A stretch of DNA of 60,000 nucleotides from positions 10,723,414-10,783,413 of the forward strand of contig NC_134034.1 in the NCBI RefSeq assembly GCF_964204645.1. Reading direction: 5' to 3'. The translations under genes and the position numbers were made by a program. The notes below the pieces were generated by a model that ran no database searches, had not been told where the DNA came from, and worked only from the letters and a program-made list of their open reading frames with translations. The stretch is from Tubulanus polymorphus. Lineage: Eukaryota > Nemertea > Palaeonemertea > Tubulaniformes > Tubulanidae. Below are positions 56,418-60,000 of the stretch, piece after piece (positions within the stretch are counted from its first letter, which is position 1; each line of letters opens with the position of its first letter).

Positions 56418-56492
56418 TCCGAAGTTTTTGCCACCCACATAAATAGTTGGCCAAATTTGGCCCGGGCCAAAAACACTCGTGCAATCGCGGCT
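56418..56492. mobile_element. terminal fragment of the GCGATCGC-ended MITE
   Basis: GGCCAAATTTGGCCCGGGCC and CTCGTGCAATCGCGGCTTA match the right end of 47518-47829. Confidence 0.65.
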
Positions 56493-56589
56493 TATGAAGT
56501 AACTACTACGTCGAATAGACTACTAGCTTAATGAAATATTTTCAGACTTAATATCATAAATATTGATATAATAGTAATAACATTACTAT

Positions 56590-56831
56590 GAGGAGAGAAT
56601 CCCACAATGATAATAAAAAGTATTTTAAAGTAATTAAAAATATTTTCCTTTAGTTTGTTTCATCTCTGATTACTTGAATTATTCTCTGGATTGTATATAT
56701 ATCTCATAATTTCTGTAGTATCTCATTATTCCTGAAGATGACTATTAGGATATAGTCGAAACGTTGAAATAAACTACTATCTCGAAGTTTCATTTTCGGA
56801 CTTTTTATTATCATTGTGGGATTCTCTCCTC
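56590..56831. mobile_element. 242-bp MITE with a 32-bp perfect terminal inverted repeat
   Basis: 56590-56621 (GAGGAGAGAATCCCACAATG...) and 56800-56831 are exact reverse complements over 32 bp. Inside the right arm is CCTGAAGATGACTATTAGGA, TATAGTCGAAACGTTGAA, the sequence amplified at 39.2-39.9 kb. The perfect ends suggest recent activity. The right flank CAACACGGATATAGTGTT also follows the 39.2 kb element. Confidence 0.85.
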
Positions 56832-57400
56832 ATCGCGTCAACACGGATATAGTGTTCTACCAATCGTGAACATTACTATATTTAAATATCATATTATTAT
56901 CTAATTCTATTTATGATTTTAGATCATTCTTTTTTTTCCTTATCATCGCCCAGATCATCTATTCATTATATTCATTTCATTCAAACCAGATTCATAATGT
57001 ACAGATTGTTTGAATGAATTGAATGTTTGTAATCGCGTGCGCGTGTGCGTCCGAGAGCGCCGTGACACCGTACGCCTGCTTCAGTTTGAAAGGAATCATC
57101 GAACCGACAAATTAGAAGACTCTGTTCGCCCTGACACGATTATCAAGTTTTCGGTTTTGATTGTCTCGCGGCGTTGCTTTCAATGAGGACTTCAAATGAA
57201 TCTATTCTGGTGGCATTAGAAGGACAGCAACTATACAAACCACTGGTCAAGGCTTGACAGCCCCCCTTGACATACACAGATAATATCAGAAATAATATCA
57301 GTGTTGAGGATTTCGTGTATGATTATGAGAGGCTTAATCAACGGTTGACAATTCGGTTAAGTATTTCTATCGGTAATGTCTAATGCAGAAGTGTTTTTAG
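56832..57400. other. unique AT-rich sequence
   Basis: No gene recognised. 57240-57400 contains weak 71-bp-family fragments. Confidence 0.5.
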
Positions 57401-58030
57401 AGAGATTCAGGGGTGGTTGACAGCTCTGTGTGTGTCAAGGGGGAGGGGGACAGTAAAGTATTTCCAACACTGTTGCTGACAATCAGGGATGGTTGACAGC
57501 TCTTTGTGCGTCAGGGGGGACAGTCAAGTATTTTCAGAGACTGTTCCTAACAATCAGGGATGGTTGACAGCTCTGTGTGAGTCAGGGGGGACAGTAAAGT
57601 ATTTTCAGAGACAGTTGCTGACAATCAAGGATGGTTAACAGCTCTGTGTGAGTCAGGGGGGACAGTAAAGTATTTTCAGAGACTGTTGCTGACAATCAGG
57701 GATGGTTGACAGCTCTTTGTGCGTCAGGGGGGACAGTCAAGTATTTTCAGAGACTGTTCCTAACAATCAGGGATGGTTGACAGCTCTGTGTGAGTCAGGG
57801 GGGACAGTAAAGTATTTTCAGAGACAGTTGCTGACAATCAAGGATGGTTAACAGCTCTGTGTGAGTCAGGGGGGACAGTAAAGTATTTTCAGAGACTGTT
57901 GCTGACAATCAAGGATGGTTGACAGCTCTGTGTGCGTCAGGGGGGACAGTAAAGTATTTTCAGAGACTGTTGCTGACAATCAGGGATGGTTGACAGCTCT
58001 GTGTGCGTCAGGGGGGACAGTAAACTATTT
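57401..58030 (-). repeat. 71-bp satellite, array 4 (inverted)
   Basis: About nine units of GTATTTTCAGAGACTGTTGC, TGACAATCAGGGATGGTTGA, CAGCTCTGTGTGCGTCAGGG. A ~210-bp block containing CTGTTCCTAACAATCAGGG is repeated (about 57539 and 57749). Confidence 0.94.
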
Positions 58031-58149
58031 CATCAAACATGCATATCTTATATATATTACATTTTTTCTTTTAGGCCTTAGATGAGGACAATTAAGACGT
58101 CTTCTAACGTGTGATTCAACGCGATCGAGTGTCGAAAAACGAAAGGAAA

Positions 58150-58320
58150 TCTGAAAACAGGTACTCCGAGTAAGTCGAAGAGTGGGTACTCGGAATAAAT
58201 CCAGAGTGGCTACTCCAAATAAATCGAAGAGCGGGTACTCAGAATAAATCGAAGAGCGGGTACTCAGAATAAATCGAAGAGCGGGTACTCGGAATAAATC
58301 CAGAGTGGCTACTCCAGGTA
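58150..58320 (+). repeat. 25-27-bp minisatellite
   Basis: About six units of GAAGAGCGGGTACTCAGAAT then AAATC. Alternate units are CAGAGTGGCTACTCC-type. Confidence 0.9.
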
Positions 58321-58878
58321 CTCGATTGTTAACCAGAAACGAAATTAATCGAAACAAGGCGACCGAAAACGACAGAAATACGATCTGCCGACAGAACAAC
58401 AATAACAGGCGAAGCCTTAAAAATTCGACGAAAAATTAGGCGAAAAAATTGCGCGAAGCCAAAAAAAAGCATCGGTTTGGAATCGATTACGAGCGCGACA
58501 AAAAGCCGAAAGTGGTGATAATTTGACGACGGTAAAAATCATCGAAAATTGGAAATAATCGGTTTTTTTTTCAAGATCTCGAGATATGATGTTTGAGATT
58601 TTGCACGCAGCGCGCTCTAGTGGCAGCGATCGGGATATACGTAAGACATTCGCGTTACGGAATTCGATAATGGGGAAAACCCGAGTGAGCTTCGAATAGC
58701 TTTCGACGATAGCTTAGAAATACACGCTGGAAATTGAGACTCAAACTCAGCTCAGCGCCTGTGATTCAAATAGGAATACGAATGTTTTAACCTGAAAAAT
58801 TCGCGCAGGTCCGACTGCTACAAAAACAAGAATCCAAGATTTTGGATCGAACCGGAAATGAAAATTTGTGACCTAGTT
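58321..58878 (+). other. unique 5' flank of the receptor gene
   Basis: Unique, CpG-containing sequence that should hold the receptor's promoter or upstream exon. A good acceptor-like pyrimidine tract ending TTTTCTTTTAG lies further up (about 58063-58073), and ATTCGCGCAG occurs at 58799-58808. I cannot identify a TATA box or initiator with confidence. Confidence 0.4.
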
Positions 58879-58975
58879 TCAGTCGGTGACCTAGTTCTTG
58901 AAAATAAATAGGTCATTACCGATGTTCTAGATTCAGTCCACAACCTAGTTCTTAAAAACAAATAGGTCAGTACCT
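58879..58975 (+). repeat. direct duplication just upstream of the receptor start
   Basis: CCTAGTTCTTGAAAATAAAT AGGTCATTACC and CCTAGTTCTTAAAAACAAAT AGGTCAGTACC are two copies about 54 bp apart, each preceded by TTCAGTC. They lie in the probable 5' untranslated region. Confidence 0.75.
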
Positions 58976-58997
58976 CGACCTTCGCAAAAACGACAAC

Positions 58998-60000
58998 ATG
59001 GCTTCGAGCGACGGCAACTACCGAGTCGACAACCTGACGCGGTTGAATATCTCGACTGGCGCCCCCTACTACACCAACGACGACGACAGCGGTCAGGACA
59101 ATCTCCTGACCGAGCCGTATTTCGTGATGCGGATTATATTCTCGAGTCTGGCGATCGTCGCCAATCTACTGTCGTTATTCGCGATCGCGAACATCAAGTG
59201 CGCGTACACGACACACCTGCGATTGACGATCAGTCTGTGCATGTCGGATCTGTTGTTCAGCATGTTCGTCATCACGTACACGATATTCAGCGTCACGTAC
59301 GACATCAACCGCGACGTACTGCTCTACACGTGCGTGTCGCAGGCGTTCACGTACGTTTTCTACTTCTCGTTGGTCGTCACGCTGTTGAACATCGTCGCGA
59401 TGGCGCTCGATCACTACCTGGCGATCATCCGGCCGCTGCACTACCCGATCATGATGACGCGCGCGAAAGCGATCGCCGGAATCGCGATCATCTGGACGTT
59501 GACGACCGTTCTCGCGTTCAGCGATTGGATCGCGATCGCCGTTTACCTGCCGGCGAACGCGACGATCACCGACGTCTGCCTACGCACCAACTCCGACCGC
59601 TACATGCCTCAGTTCATCATGCTGCCGTTGATGATCGTCACGTTGATCACGATCGTTTTGATCTACACGAAAATCCTCGTCGAAATACGCCGGCACCACC
59701 AACGCGCGACGAACAACCCGGACTTGCAGAAAAACCGCAAGGCGCTCGTGACGACGCTGTGCATCATGGGTAGCTATTGCGTGCTGTGGATGCCGTACTT
59801 CCTGTTCGACTGCATTTTGACGATACGCCGCGTCGTATCGCGTCACAGTTTCACGCGCGACGAGATCACGCGTCTCGTCACGTGGACGAACTACCTGAAC
59901 ATGCTCGTGTTCCTCAACGCGTTGATGGACCCGATCATCTACGCGATACGCATGGCCGAGGTGCAACGCTCGTACGTGCGCCTGTTGAACCGCGTTCGAC
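58998..60000 (+). CDS. class A (rhodopsin-like) G-protein-coupled receptor, 3' end outside the window
   Basis: 334 codons are visible without an intron or stop; the C-terminal tail is cut off. The ATG has A at -3 and G at +4, and an in-frame TAA lies 15 codons upstream (58953-58955). N-glycosylation sequons at residues 12-14 and 17-19 mark an extracellular N-terminus. Class A landmarks: N56 (helix 1), D84 in SLCMSDLLF (helix 2), C112 and C194 (probable disulfide), D138-H139-Y140 (helix 3), W166 (helix 4), P210 (helix 5), W264-M-P266 (helix 6) and D311-P-I-I-Y315 (helix 7). Odd: DHY replaces DRY, and C112 lies 27 rather than the usual 25 residues before that motif. F121 sits where aminergic receptors have Asp, so an amine ligand is unlikely by this alignment. 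Ligand unknown; it should signal through G proteins at the plasma membrane. Confidence 0.95.
   Translation, partial: MASSDGNYRVDNLTRLNISTGAPYYTNDDDSGQDNLLTEPYFVMRIIFSSLAIVANLLSLFAIANIKCAYTTHLRLTISLCMSDLLFSMFVITYTIFSVTYDINRDVLLYTCVSQAFTYVFYFSLVVTLLNIVAMALDHYLAIIRPLHYPIMMTRAKAIAGIAIIWTLTTVLAFSDWIAIAVYLPANATITDVCLRTNSDRYMPQFIMLPLMIVTLITIVLIYTKILVEIRRHHQRATNNPDLQKNRKALVTTLCIMGSYCVLWMPYFLFDCILTIRRVVSRHSFTRDEITRLVTWTNYLNMLVFLNALMDPIIYAIRMAEVQRSYVRLLNRVR

Noticed and set aside
59093-59966. Antisense and alternative-frame open readings across the receptor
   Set aside because: They are shadows of the GC-ending codons of the receptor; no hydrophobic helices or known motifs in those frames.

Overview
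This window is nuclear DNA from an animal, most probably a marine invertebrate. CpG is not depleted, coding codons end mostly in G or C, and the non-coding DNA is packed with tandem arrays, short inverted-repeat transposons (MITEs, foldbacks) and tRNA-derived SINE heads. A lophotrochozoan (mollusc, annelid, brachiopod and relatives) is my best guess; the sequence does not fix the species. There is no bacterial-type gene layout, no CRISPR array and no rRNA.

Only one gene is certain. A class A (rhodopsin-like) G-protein-coupled receptor begins at 58998 on the + strand and runs off the right edge without a stop, with all seven membrane helices visible. Three weak exon-like candidates lie at 15176-15247 (+), 16767-16826 (-) and 17144-17671 (-). 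The other 58.9 kb is intergenic or intronic. Almost all remaining open frames are read-through of tandem repeats whose unit is a multiple of three, or of palindromic elements.

Adding up my intervals, roughly a third of the window is tandem repeat. The families recur: a 71-bp unit (3.3, 19.3, 37.3, 57.4 kb), a 47-bp unit (6.1, 13.4, 21.3, 45.1, 48.6, 49.8 kb), a 39-bp unit (26.5, 38.8, 40.5 kb), a 49-50-bp unit (9.6, 20.4 kb), and a group of arrays around a shared CCCCCTATGACATCATC core (8.5, 16.1, 34.6, 51.8, 53.4 kb). Single-locus arrays include units of 77, 54, 26, 28, 21, 55, 66 and 44 bp. At least two families have intact palindromic elements in the same window whose interior or ends match the array unit, so short hairpin transposons appear to have seeded the satellites.

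Mobile elements: five copies (four near complete) of a ~290-bp TTAA-flanked piggyBac-like MITE carrying three 19-bp palindromes; a foldback family with a CGAAACGTC hairpin end (12.2, 30.7, 54.4 kb), one copy split by that MITE exactly at TTAA; a foldback family with a 32-bp perfect terminal repeat (56.6 kb) and a relative that has amplified its interior (39.2-40.0 kb); a three-level nest at 44.2-45.1 kb; a TAGCCGCGATCGCAC-ended MITE (43.8, 47.5 kb); and two SINE heads, each just downstream of the same minisatellite.

The most interesting regulatory signal is a 44-bp array at 42.2-43.3 kb. About 20 of its ~24 units carry, on the - strand, a 13-of-14 match to the published CTCF core. A similar + strand motif repeats in the 77-bp array at 0.3 kb, and a single strong match lies at 54765-54778 on the - strand.
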